A DNA stretch of 44,080 nucleotides from Psychrobacter piechaudii. GTDB taxonomy: Bacteria > Pseudomonadota > Gammaproteobacteria > Pseudomonadales > Moraxellaceae. Below, piece by piece: positions 8,458-17,941 of this stretch. The stretch lies in NCBI RefSeq assembly GCF_900162825.1, contig NZ_FUGE01000124.1, positions 1-44,080 of the forward strand, read 5' to 3'. The translations under genes were made by a program, and so were the position numbers. The notes beneath the pieces are model-generated. The model did no database searches and was not told the origin of the DNA. It was given only the letters and a program-made list of their open reading frames with translations. How positions within the stretch are numbered: the stretch's first letter is position 1; every line of letters begins with the position of its first letter.

Positions 8458-8919
8458 TTGTCACTAGATCGTTGGCTTGAATTTATTGGGAACCACCCTT
8501 TTTTATTTGGTACTCTAGCTGTCCTTATCTTTTTATTTTTCACGGTGGAAAACAAACGCAGTGGTAAAAAGATTTCGCCCAATACGTTAGGTACTTTAGT
8601 TAACTCTCAAAATGCACAAATTATTGATATTCGTGCTAAGAAAAAGTTTGAGACAGGTTATATCCAGGGTAGCCGCAATATCCCTTTCACCCAATTAAAA
8701 GACCGCTTAGAAGAGATCAGAGCCATTGAAGCTCCAGTTGTGGTGGTTTGTGATATGGGTATTCAAGCAGGGGCTGCGGTTCAAATGATTGGCAAACCAA
8801 ACGTATTTCGTCTTGACGGCGGTATTGGTGGCTGGCAAGCAGCAGGCATGCCACTGGTTGGCGGCACAGTAAAAAAATCAAAAACTGTGGATGGAAAAGC
8901 CAAAGTAAAAGCCAAATAA
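8458..8919 (+). CDS. yibN: Membrane-anchored rhodanese-like protein (YibN-like)
   Basis: A single-domain rhodanese with one N-terminal transmembrane helix (about residues 14-30, FLFGTLAVLIFLFFTV). The domain spans about 38-135, with IIDIRAKKKFETGYIQGSRNIPF and an active-site loop CDMGIQA whose Cys is the probable sulfur carrier. The C-terminus is Lys-rich. E. coli has the same order yibN-grxC-secB, which supports the assignment. The start codon is TTG 8458 with GGAG at 8446-8449 and no better candidate. The substrate is unknown. Confidence 0.85.
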   Translation: MSLDRWLEFIGNHPFLFGTLAVLIFLFFTVENKRSGKKISPNTLGTLVNSQNAQIIDIRAKKKFETGYIQGSRNIPFTQLKDRLEEIRAIEAPVVVVCDMGIQAGAAVQMIGKPNVFRLDGGIGGWQAAGMPLVGGTVKKSKTVDGKAKVKAK

Positions 8920-8929
8920 ATAACAAAAA

Positions 8930-8967
8930 TAAGGTCGTCACTGTTAATACATTTTAGTACGACCTTA
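8930..8967 (+). terminator. Possible terminator after the rhodanese gene
   Basis: Nine-base stem (TAAGGTCGT with ACGACCTTA) and a 20-base loop, followed by an AT-rich stretch ending in TTTT. It is weak by intrinsic-terminator standards. Confidence 0.35.
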
Positions 8968-9052
8968 ATATTATTATTTTGATTTTCCCTTAAAGCAGCG
9001 ATTGTTTCTAGACTGCAGTTACCCTACGATACCTTGCACACATTAAGTAATA

Positions 9053-9075
9053 TATCTGGTACAAAATGCCAGATA
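9053..9075. promoter_or_regulatory. Inverted repeat upstream of grxC
   Basis: Perfect seven-base arms TATCTGG and CCAGATA with a nine-base spacer, about 90 bases before grxC. It is operator-like in size; no regulator can be named. Confidence 0.3.
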
Positions 9076-9163
9076 AACCCTTAATTATAAGGAACGGTGT
9101 TTTGGTACAATTAACATTAAAAGCCACACCCCTAAATATCTCATAAAACTAAAAGGATTGTTC

Positions 9164-9427
9164 ATGACTGCTCCTGTTACTGTATATACAACCCCTATTT
9201 GCCCTTATTGCTCAAACGCCAAACAACTTTTGAAATCAAAACGCATTGAGTATAAAGAAATTGGTATGCATGATATGAGTTCTGATGAGCGTATGGCTTT
9301 AATGAAAAAGACCAACAACTACAGAACTGTTCCACAAATCTTTATCGGAGAAACTTTCATCGGTGGCTTTGATCAACTAAACGCCTTGAATGAAAGTGGT
9401 AAACTTGATGAAATGCTAAATGCTTAA
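9164..9427 (+). CDS. grxC: Glutaredoxin 3
   Basis: A small thiol-disulfide oxidoreductase reduced by glutathione. It has the dithiol active site CPYC (residues 13-16), the cis-proline TVPQIFIG and the glutathione-binding GGFDQL. The start is ATG 9164, with AAAGGA six bases upstream; the in-frame TTG at 9158 abuts the ribosome site and is rejected. At 87 residues it has the normal family length. secB follows after 67 bases with its own ribosome site, as in E. coli. Confidence 0.95.
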   Translation: MTAPVTVYTTPICPYCSNAKQLLKSKRIEYKEIGMHDMSSDERMALMKKTNNYRTVPQIFIGETFIGGFDQLNALNESGKLDEMLNA

Positions 9428-9479
9428 TTTTTATGCACTTGGTAGCTTTATAATTTTACAATCATAAAATCTAATTTAA

Positions 9480-9944
<465 letters not shown>

Positions 9945-9985
9945 TCCTTCTATGATTGACCGGTTATATAACTGATCTCACTAAA

Positions 9986-10016
9986 GCCACTATAAGTAAC
10001 TTATAGTGGCTTTTTT
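9986..10016 (+). terminator. Terminator of grxC-secB
   Basis: Perfect 11-base stem (GCCACTATAAG with CTTATAGTGGC), TAA loop and six Ts. Confidence 0.9.
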
Positions 10017-10028
10017 AATACTCAATAA

Positions 10029-10062
10029 AAAGCCCCGTAATCTAATTAGATTACGGGGCTTT
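10029..10062. terminator. Terminator of adk, 34-base perfect palindrome
   Basis: Stem AAAGCCCCGTAATCTAA with its exact complement. A-runs on the left give a T-run when read on the minus strand, so it ends the adk transcript and may back up secB termination. Confidence 0.85.
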
Positions 10063-10116
10063 ATAGTGACTTATAAACTAAATATTTAATTCAGATTTTT
10101 CAGTTATAAAATCAAA

Positions 10117-10923
<807 letters not shown>

Positions 10924-11066
10924 TCAGACAAGTCTTGTTTGACTGTTATAATAAGCATAAATACCTTACCTTGAGATGAAAAAAAGCTCAAGCTATTTTA
11001 ATAATAAATACCGCTATAATTAAAACTTAGTAGTCAAACAAAACTTAAATCTTCGCTATCAATTAA

Positions 11067-12458
11067 CTAAGGAAGCTGTTTATTAATTTCAGTAGTTACT
11101 TTCAGCTCACCTTCAGTATTATTCTGATAGTTAAGCGGTAAATCACTAGCAGCCAAATCACCTGCTTCTTGCATCGCTTGTCCCGATTTACTTACTCTAG
11201 CTTTCAACACCAACTGCTTGCCTTCTTGCATCGCTTTTGACAAGGTTTGTGTCGGCATCATAGCATCTTCATCACTTAGCTTAATATTAAAGCCATTCGC
11301 TGCATTTGCCAACTCTGAAGCTGGGAGGCGTTTTACTGCTAGCGGAGCACCCCCTGAGGCTTGCTGAATCGTTACAAACAAGATGTCTGAAGGTGCTAAT
11401 AATGGAGTCAAGCTTGGATTCAGAGTGACAGTTACCGCCACTGTCTGAGTTGAAGCGGTGGCCGTGCTGTTATTGGCTGCAGAAAGACTTGCTTGCTGCT
11501 GTTGAGCGATATTGCGGCTCAGCTCATCCAAGCTATTTAGCGCCTCACTGTGATCACCCTCTCTTGCCATAATGCCTGCTTTCAATCTTTCTACCCAAGC
11601 CTGTGCTTGCTGATAGTTACCTGAACGGGCTTCCCCCATTGCCATCAACATTTGAGCTCCCTGGTGCTCTGGATTCTTTTGTAGCACCCCTTCTAACGCT
11701 TTACGACTACTGGCATCTAACATACCTCCGCTAGTGAAGAAGTTAGTTTGAGCATAACTGACAGCAATGTTTTCATCTTCAGGTGCTAAGCGATAAGCGC
11801 GAGCCTGAGCTTCCATAGCCTGTTCATTGGCCTCAAAAGCCAATAATATATCCGACAATCGCATCCAGCGCATAGGGTCGTGAGCGTGATGATGGACATT
11901 GGTTTGAATGGCACCCATTAGGCCCACTGAGTCTTCAGTAGCCCATTCTGGCGGCGCATCAATCTTACCCGTCAATAGATCGTCGGCTACTTGACCTACT
12001 TTATCCTGTGCCTGCCATAAGTTGACCACCGGCGATCTATCGCCAGCTAAAAAGTAGCCCAATATCATCAGAATAGGCACACATATAAGCAGTGTTAAAC
12101 GTGCTTTGCTACTGCGCGTAAATTGTTGCTCACGCTTTGCTTTTAGAAGCTGCCCACGGCTAAAGCTTTCTTCTTTAAGCCCGTCATTTAACACCACACT
12201 ATTCTTATCATCACTGGCTAATAATAGCTGACGCTCAAGCTCTGTCTTCTGAGTCTTAAACTCAGACTCGGTCATTGCTCCGGCATTAAAGTCAGCTTTT
12301 AGCTCTTCCAGTCGCTCTTTAAATACCTCAACATTAAGCGCTATTAGCTGATCGTTTTGAGCAGATCTGTCCACCCGCAGCCATGGCATAAGCACTATAA
12401 TTGCTAATATGATTGCCAATAAAATTGCCAGCGCGACAAAAATCACTAACGTTGGCAT
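11067..12458 (-). CDS. ccmI: Cytochrome c maturation protein CcmI (TPR)
   Basis: Holds apocytochrome c and presents it to the CcmF/CcmH haem lyase. Two transmembrane helices (about 5-27, and about 117-134, TLLICVPILMILGYFLAG) flank a cytoplasmic loop with a coiled-coil-like ERLEELKADFNAG segment. TPR-like helices follow in the periplasm (MRWMRLSDILLAFEANEQAMEAQARAYRLAPED and later units). The C-terminal CcmI domain contains PLAVKRLPASELAN. AAGGAG precedes the ATG. It is the last gene of the ccmFGHI cluster, 130 bases after ccmH. Confidence 0.88.
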   Translation of the reverse strand: MPTLVIFVALAILLAIILAIIVLMPWLRVDRSAQNDQLIALNVEVFKERLEELKADFNAGAMTESEFKTQKTELERQLLLASDDKNSVVLNDGLKEESFSRGQLLKAKREQQFTRSSKARLTLLICVPILMILGYFLAGDRSPVVNLWQAQDKVGQVADDLLTGKIDAPPEWATEDSVGLMGAIQTNVHHHAHDPMRWMRLSDILLAFEANEQAMEAQARAYRLAPEDENIAVSYAQTNFFTSGGMLDASSRKALEGVLQKNPEHQGAQMLMAMGEARSGNYQQAQAWVERLKAGIMAREGDHSEALNSLDELSRNIAQQQQASLSAANNSTATASTQTVAVTVTLNPSLTPLLAPSDILFVTIQQASGGAPLAVKRLPASELANAANGFNIKLSDEDAMMPTQTLSKAMQEGKQLVLKARVSKSGQAMQEAGDLAASDLPLNYQNNTEGELKVTTEINKQLP

Positions 12459-12588
12459 GATTTAACTCCTTACAAGTTGAGATATAAACCGCAATGGTGG
12501 TGACAGCAAAATGCACTGCTTAACTTTAGTCTTGGGTAAATATTAATCTTAGATACACAAGTGTTAGCGATTAATTATTTCTTATCGC

Positions 12589-13167
12589 TTAATTGTTATC
12601 GCTTTTATGGTCGTTACTATGCTCTTTAAGTAATGCTTTAAGTTTTTGGGCCTCTTCATCACTTAAATTTGACCCGACCTTATCTAAGTCAATAGCTTGA
12701 GCACCGCTTGGTACGCTACTGACCTGTTTTTTATTATTGGCTTTTTTAGTACGCATGAGCCAACCTGCTATTAACAATAATAAAATCACGGGTGGGAAGT
12801 ACCACAAAATCCAGGTCGAAGGCCTTACCGGCGGCTTATAACTAATGAAGTCTCCATAACGCTCATACATATACTCGCGTATCTGAGCATCGGACTGCCC
12901 TGCCATAACCATTTCATAAGTTTTTCTTTTTAGATCTTGAGAGATAACAGAATCTGATCCTGCTAAGTTTTGGTTTTGACACTTTGGACAACGAAACTCT
13001 TCAATCAAAGCTTGGTACTGGGCTTCTTGTCTTGGATTATCGAACTCAAATACTTCAATAGCAGCATTTGATAAGCTGCTCACTGAGCCTAAGGTAAGCA
13101 CCAAAGCCAAAACTTTAAATAAAGCAATGAGACGCTTGGTTAGGGCTGTGGCCTTTATAGTAATCAT
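12589..13167 (-). CDS. ccmH: Cytochrome c maturation protein CcmH
   Basis: A membrane-anchored periplasmic thiol protein that reduces or holds the CXXCH cysteines of apocytochrome c. A signal peptide (about 1-36) precedes the conserved FRCPKCQNQNLAGSDSVISQ; the family form is LRCxxC, so Leu is replaced by Phe. A transmembrane helix (STWILWYFPPVILLLLIAGWLM) is followed by a charged tail. Its start codon overlaps the ccmG stop by four bases, indicating translational coupling. Confidence 0.93.
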   Translation of the reverse strand: MITIKATALTKRLIALFKVLALVLTLGSVSSLSNAAIEVFEFDNPRQEAQYQALIEEFRCPKCQNQNLAGSDSVISQDLKRKTYEMVMAGQSDAQIREYMYERYGDFISYKPPVRPSTWILWYFPPVILLLLIAGWLMRTKKANNKKQVSSVPSGAQAIDLDKVGSNLSDEEAQKLKALLKEHSNDHKSDNN

Positions 13168-13784
13168 TTACACACCTCAGCAATCTGCTTCGTGATCTCT
13201 GGAGTATCTAGCGCTGCTTGTTTTTGACCCATCTCTGTCAATAAGTCCATACAAGGCTTAATTCTAGATTGCCAATTATCGGCACTAATTTCACCGACGA
13301 TATGTTGACGAATATTACCTTGAGTATCAACGATAAAACTTTCAGGGGCACCAGTTAACCCCAAATCAATGGCAAAACTACCATCAAAATCTCTAAAGCT
13401 AAATACATAGGGGTCACCACCATTTGTGAGGTACTCTTGAGCCTTATCCAGCTCATCTTTGTAGTTAACCCCGACTATCGGCACCTGCTGTTGGTGCAGC
13501 TCCATAAAGAAAGGATGTTCTTCGTAACAAGTAGGACACCAAGAGCCCCAAACGTTAATAATGAAAGGGGTTTTTGGTAAATCAGCATTGGTTACCTTGA
13601 TGTCAGGGTCAGACAATAAAGGTAAATTGAACTCTGGCACTGGTCGGTTTAATGCATTATCAAATACCACGTTAGTGTCCTTACCTAATCGGGCAAAGAA
13701 CATAACGATAAGACCTAAGAAAACAATCAGAGGAATTAAAAACCAAACCTTAAACTGTGATTTACTCATTAATGGGTCAGACAT
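13164..13784 (-). CDS. ccmG: Thiol:disulfide interchange protein CcmG/DsbE
   Basis: A periplasmic thioredoxin-fold reductase acting on apocytochrome c or CcmH. An N-terminal transmembrane anchor (about 10-30) is followed by NVWGSWCPTCYEEHPF with the active-site WCPTC, and the cis-proline region LTGAPESFIVDTQGNI is present. AAGGA lies eight bases upstream of the ATG. It sits between ccmF and ccmH in one transcription unit. Confidence 0.94.
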   Translation of the reverse strand: MSDPLMSKSQFKVWFLIPLIVFLGLIVMFFARLGKDTNVVFDNALNRPVPEFNLPLLSDPDIKVTNADLPKTPFIINVWGSWCPTCYEEHPFFMELHQQQVPIVGVNYKDELDKAQEYLTNGGDPYVFSFRDFDGSFAIDLGLTGAPESFIVDTQGNIRQHIVGEISADNWQSRIKPCMDLLTEMGQKQAALDTPEITKQIAEVCK

Positions 13785-13885
13785 TTACCATATCCTTAAT
13801 ACAAATTTTGCATCAGTTATTTACCGTTACTCTTTACCGCTTTTACCGATAACCGCCTTTCAGTAACGATTACCGGAAATAAAAT

Positions 13886-15838
13886 CTATGCAGATTTTTT
13901 TAGACGATAGCGGCGATCTAGCATGCTGATCAGGGCGCCTAATGCCATAACGATGGCGCCAGTCCATAGCCAAGCAATCATCGGCTTAACATAAATACGT
14001 ACCGCCCAGTTCCCATTAGAATCATTTTCATCGATAGGCTCACCCAAAGCGACATATAGATCTCGGAAGAAAGTAGTTTGAATCCCAGCTTCAGTCATTG
14101 GCATACTACTCACCACATAATTACGTTTTTGTGGATATAGAGTAGTGACAAACTTACCGTCCTTTTCTACCTTAATCTCAGCCTGAATGGCATCATAGTT
14201 CTTACCGCGCACCTCATCGAAGTCGACCAAAGTGAAATCATAATCTTTGATTTCAACCGTATCTCCCACGGTCATTGCTACGTCTTTCTCGACACTTAAC
14301 GCACTCGTTACTCCAATACCTAGCGAAACAATAAGTACGCCGATATGAGCCAATTGCATGCCCCAATAATGAGCTTTTAGACGCTTAATGCCTAAGCCAA
14401 AGCTGGCTGAGTTCTTGGTTTTATCTTTAATATCATAGATTATCCACCCCAGAACCCATAGACACAGTAAGCTAGTAACGACAATCTGTAGATTTAAACT
14501 TTGCGTAAATAAGTAAGTAGCGATCGCTGCTAACAACGCACTGCTAATTAAAATGGTGAGGGTGACGCCTAACAAAGGACGCTTATCCTGTTTCCAGCGC
14601 AAATTAGAGCCCATACCCATGGTCAACAATAGCAACCAAGTTAAGGGCACAAATAGCGTATTGAAATACGGAGGGCCTACCGATACCTGACCTAGATTAA
14701 AGAAGTCAGCAATAATAGGATACAGCGTGCCTAGTAGCACGACCAAAGTGGCTACTAATATCACGATGTTATTAATAACCAGTAATGTCTCGCGCGACTT
14801 TAAACCATAGTTACTTTCAACGGTTAAACGCCAACCCCGTAACGCAAACACAATGAGACCTGAGCCGATAACCACACCTAAGATGGCTAAGATAGCCAGA
14901 CCCCGAGTCGGGTCTGCTGCAAAAGAGTGAACGGAAGTAATCACCCCTGAGCGTACTAAGAAAGTGCCTAATAAGCTTAAAGCGAAAGCAAAGATAGACA
15001 GCATGATGGTCCATGCTTTGAAAACACCGCGCTTCTCAGTTACTGCCAATGAGTGAATTAATGCGGTACAAGCCAGCCAAGGCATCAATGAAGCGTTTTC
15101 TACCGGATCCCAGAACCACCAGCCACCCCAGCCTAACTCATAGTAAGCCCACCATGAGCCTAGAGCGATCCCTAAAGTTAAAAAGCCCCAAGCAGCCAGA
15201 GCCCAAGGGCGAGACCATCGGGTCCATACCGCATCGAGTCGTCCGGCCCATAATGCGGCCATACAAAATGCAAAAGGAATCGCCATGCCGACATAACCCA
15301 TGTACAGCATAGGAGGGTGGAAAATTAGACCGGGGTCTTGTAATAGTGGGTTTAAGTCTGCGCCATCGACAGGCACATTAGGCAGGGTTCTTTCGAAAGG
15401 CGATGAGGTGAAAATAAGCATGGCCAGCATCATTAATTGCACAGCGCCTAAAATCACCAATACTCTGGCGCGCATATTCAGCGGTAAGCCTCGGCTAAAC
15501 CAAGCCACCATGGCCGACCAACCCGCTAAAATGGTTACCCATAATAGTAAAGAGCCTTCGTGACCACCCCAAGTTGCTGATAACTTATAGAACCAAGGCA
15601 GTAACGAGTTTGAATGCTGAGCCACATAGACCAAGGTAAAGTCGTTATAGAAGAAGCCAGCCATAAGTGTTAAGAAAGATATCAACACTGCGACGAATTG
15701 TGACCAAGCCAAGCTTGGTGCCAAACGTTGCAAATGACTCTGATTTCGTGCAATACCAATGGTAGGCAGCACCACTTGCAATAAAGCCAAAATCATTGAT
15801 GCAACTAATGCAAAATATCCTAGCTCAGTAATTACCAT
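13886..15838 (-). CDS. ccmF: Haem lyase subunit CcmF
   Basis: The integral membrane core of the cytochrome c haem ligation complex. At 650 residues with about 14 hydrophobic segments it matches the family. The WWD haem-handling signature is WAYYELGWGGWWFWDPVENA. Other family blocks are KLSATWGGHEGSLLLWV and NPLLQDPGLIFHPPMLYMGYVG. A large periplasmic domain follows the later helices. It is the first gene of ccmF-G-H-I. The ccmABCDE genes are not in the 26 kb to the right nor the 13 kb to the left, so they must lie elsewhere. Confidence 0.97.
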   Translation of the reverse strand: MVITELGYFALVASMILALLQVVLPTIGIARNQSHLQRLAPSLAWSQFVAVLISFLTLMAGFFYNDFTLVYVAQHSNSLLPWFYKLSATWGGHEGSLLLWVTILAGWSAMVAWFSRGLPLNMRARVLVILGAVQLMMLAMLIFTSSPFERTLPNVPVDGADLNPLLQDPGLIFHPPMLYMGYVGMAIPFAFCMAALWAGRLDAVWTRWSRPWALAAWGFLTLGIALGSWWAYYELGWGGWWFWDPVENASLMPWLACTALIHSLAVTEKRGVFKAWTIMLSIFAFALSLLGTFLVRSGVITSVHSFAADPTRGLAILAILGVVIGSGLIVFALRGWRLTVESNYGLKSRETLLVINNIVILVATLVVLLGTLYPIIADFFNLGQVSVGPPYFNTLFVPLTWLLLLTMGMGSNLRWKQDKRPLLGVTLTILISSALLAAIATYLFTQSLNLQIVVTSLLCLWVLGWIIYDIKDKTKNSASFGLGIKRLKAHYWGMQLAHIGVLIVSLGIGVTSALSVEKDVAMTVGDTVEIKDYDFTLVDFDEVRGKNYDAIQAEIKVEKDGKFVTTLYPQKRNYVVSSMPMTEAGIQTTFFRDLYVALGEPIDENDSNGNWAVRIYVKPMIAWLWTGAIVMALGALISMLDRRYRLKKSA

Positions 15839-16311
15839 ATTCGCTCGCCCTAATACTACTATGCTGTTGCTTAAGCTTGGTAGGAGTTATTAAAGACAAC
15901 CCCTATTCTAGTAAGCGTATAAATATTTATTAAAACCTATTTTGTTAAATAACAGGATCTAAACTCAAATCAAATGTTTACCTTACCGTGGGTGCTAGAT
16001 AAATCATTCTTTAATTTTACTGTGTGGATTCATTGTCAAAAACAGACCCTTCAAAAAATAGAAGGCCAAAACAAAAGGGCTGTAACCTTATTATTGCTTA
16101 CGACTCAAGCTTACTTTAATTAGATGCTATTTATTGTCTATTAAGGTTTTTCTACTATCTCTTGACGAACAAAGCCACTCAAACTATAAAGTGGCTTTAC
16201 CTTTATTTGCACATCACAGTTGATATATCCCTATAATATTTTATATATAGTTATATTGTATAGTGTCGATGGCCATATAGATAGCTTCAGCTAAGCACAT
16301 ATTTTAGCACT
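15839..16311. other. Gene-free gap between ccmF and the DUF445 gene
   Basis: No coding sequence seen in 473 bases. It must hold the ccmF promoter, which was not placed. A hairpin at 16171-16198 (AAAGCCAC with GTGGCTTT) could end the DUF445 transcript on the minus strand, although its T-run is only three. A second small hairpin (CCTTC-N8-GAAGG) lies near 16050. Confidence 0.5.
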
Positions 16312-17685
16312 TTATCCGCTCACTGGGAAAAATACTAAAATTAAATGCAACCAACCTGCCAAGAAACCGGTGACTCCGCCTAGGATAATCAAGGTCGTTT
16401 CATCTTCTCTAAAGGCGGGACGTAATAAGTTTTGGAACTCGTGCGAAGTCAGTGCCTTAATACGCTCACAGAATAAGCCATAAATCTTCTCGGCTCGACT
16501 CTTATTCAACTCAGGATCACGGATGGGCACCATGGTCGCATCAATTGATTTATCGATAATAGTATTTTTCAACTGACCAAATTCACGTCTGCCTAAGCCT
16601 AATCTTAAAGTGGTGCTAACTACTGGAGACTCTAGGATGCCATACAAGTGATTTTTCATTAGATTACGCGTTTCTGCCGCTTTTGGCCCATACATCATTT
16701 CATTCATGATGTTCTCTAACGTCACCAGCTCTTCTACCACGATAGCAGCAAAGACCTCAGAAACTTCTGGCTGACGCTTCATAAAGCCGCCTTGCCAGTT
16801 GTAGGTATCTATTCGAGGCAATACGGGCACAATAAAGGGGAAACCTTTTACCCGCTTAAATAAACGAATATACTTGATAGGCTTGGGATCAACTGGGTTG
16901 AACACCATCCAAATAGCAATCCAGTTGGTTAAAAAACCCCAAATCGCTGCAAAGAAAGGAACCGTCCAGTGTTGAGGCACCAGCAAATAAATAAACATTT
17001 GCACGATACCAAAGATAAATCCAATTAGCGCACTAATGTGCCAAATGAAGTTGATTTCTTTTTGACCTACCTTTAAGAACATATTGACCATTAAACGACG
17101 GTCATTTTCCATGGTGCGCACGATCATTTGACGCATATCGACCAGTTCTTCGACATTATAGGTCAGATCAACCACCAGCTCCCGCATAATAGTAGGGAGC
17201 TGCTCATGGGCATAACTATAAATACGGCGCTTTACAGCGTAAGGTAAATTACTCCACAACGAAGCGGAGCGCTCATTCATAATCTCATCAATAAGGTGCT
17301 CAAGATTGGCATCGACGGTTTTAGTTATAAAGTCGGCCATCTCTTCAGGCTCCATCGCCTTGAAGAATTCATCAAGTGAGCCAAGCTTTGATAGTGTTTG
17401 ATCAACAATAACACCCGATATTTTCCCGGCTTTGCGCGGCACAATGCCTTGCCAGCCAATACCCTGCCAGTCATAAGGCAAATTTGGAATTTTTATACCC
17501 CAAAATTTGATGGGGTAAAACAACATTTTCAAAGCCATCCAAACGTGCGCCCACGTAACGAATGCCGTTACAAATGGAATGGTTAACATTGCAAAAAATT
17601 CAGGATGCGCGCTTAAGACTTGCCAGATAGAAGAAAACATGTTGGATATATCACTTATACTTAGGTTAAAGGAACCTATTTCCAT
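16312..17685 (-). CDS. DUF445 family membrane protein
   Basis: Function unknown in this family. The protein has a membrane segment near the N-terminus ending in WMALKMLFYPIKFWG, then the DUF445 block WQGIVPRKAGKISGVIVDQTL. A cytoplasmic helical region follows. A second pair of helices around 220-265 carries GFLTNWIAIWMVFNPVDPKPI, which repeats the TNwxAIxMxFxP motif of the first half. A final transmembrane hairpin is at the C-terminus (LIILGGVTGFLAGWLHLILVF). The internal duplication is typical of the longer DUF445 proteins. Transcribed divergently from mrdA. Confidence 0.85.
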   Translation of the reverse strand: MEIGSFNLSISDISNMFSSIWQVLSAHPEFFAMLTIPFVTAFVTWAHVWMALKMLFYPIKFWGIKIPNLPYDWQGIGWQGIVPRKAGKISGVIVDQTLSKLGSLDEFFKAMEPEEMADFITKTVDANLEHLIDEIMNERSASLWSNLPYAVKRRIYSYAHEQLPTIMRELVVDLTYNVEELVDMRQMIVRTMENDRRLMVNMFLKVGQKEINFIWHISALIGFIFGIVQMFIYLLVPQHWTVPFFAAIWGFLTNWIAIWMVFNPVDPKPIKYIRLFKRVKGFPFIVPVLPRIDTYNWQGGFMKRQPEVSEVFAAIVVEELVTLENIMNEMMYGPKAAETRNLMKNHLYGILESPVVSTTLRLGLGRREFGQLKNTIIDKSIDATMVPIRDPELNKSRAEKIYGLFCERIKALTSHEFQNLLRPAFREDETTLIILGGVTGFLAGWLHLILVFFPVSG

Positions 17686-17941
17686 GTTATTGTAATGTCA
17701 GTGTGCAAAATTCTAACACACAAGCTATAGATTTACTTAAATCAACTCACCCGTCCTAGTGAGACCTGATAATAGCGTGATATGAACCCAAACTGCAACA
17801 GTTTTCCCTGCACTAAAAATCATTGAGCAATAGAATGAGCTTTGATTTGTTATGATATAATTGCTGCTACTGGTTACTTTGATTAATCACCTCCCCTTCA
17901 AGCTCTATTTCCTTTTTCATCCTGCTAAGTATATAAATTTA

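Noticed and set aside
17861-17941. N-terminal extension of PBP2 from TTG 17861
   Set aside because: No ribosome site, and the family N-terminus matches the ATG at 17942.
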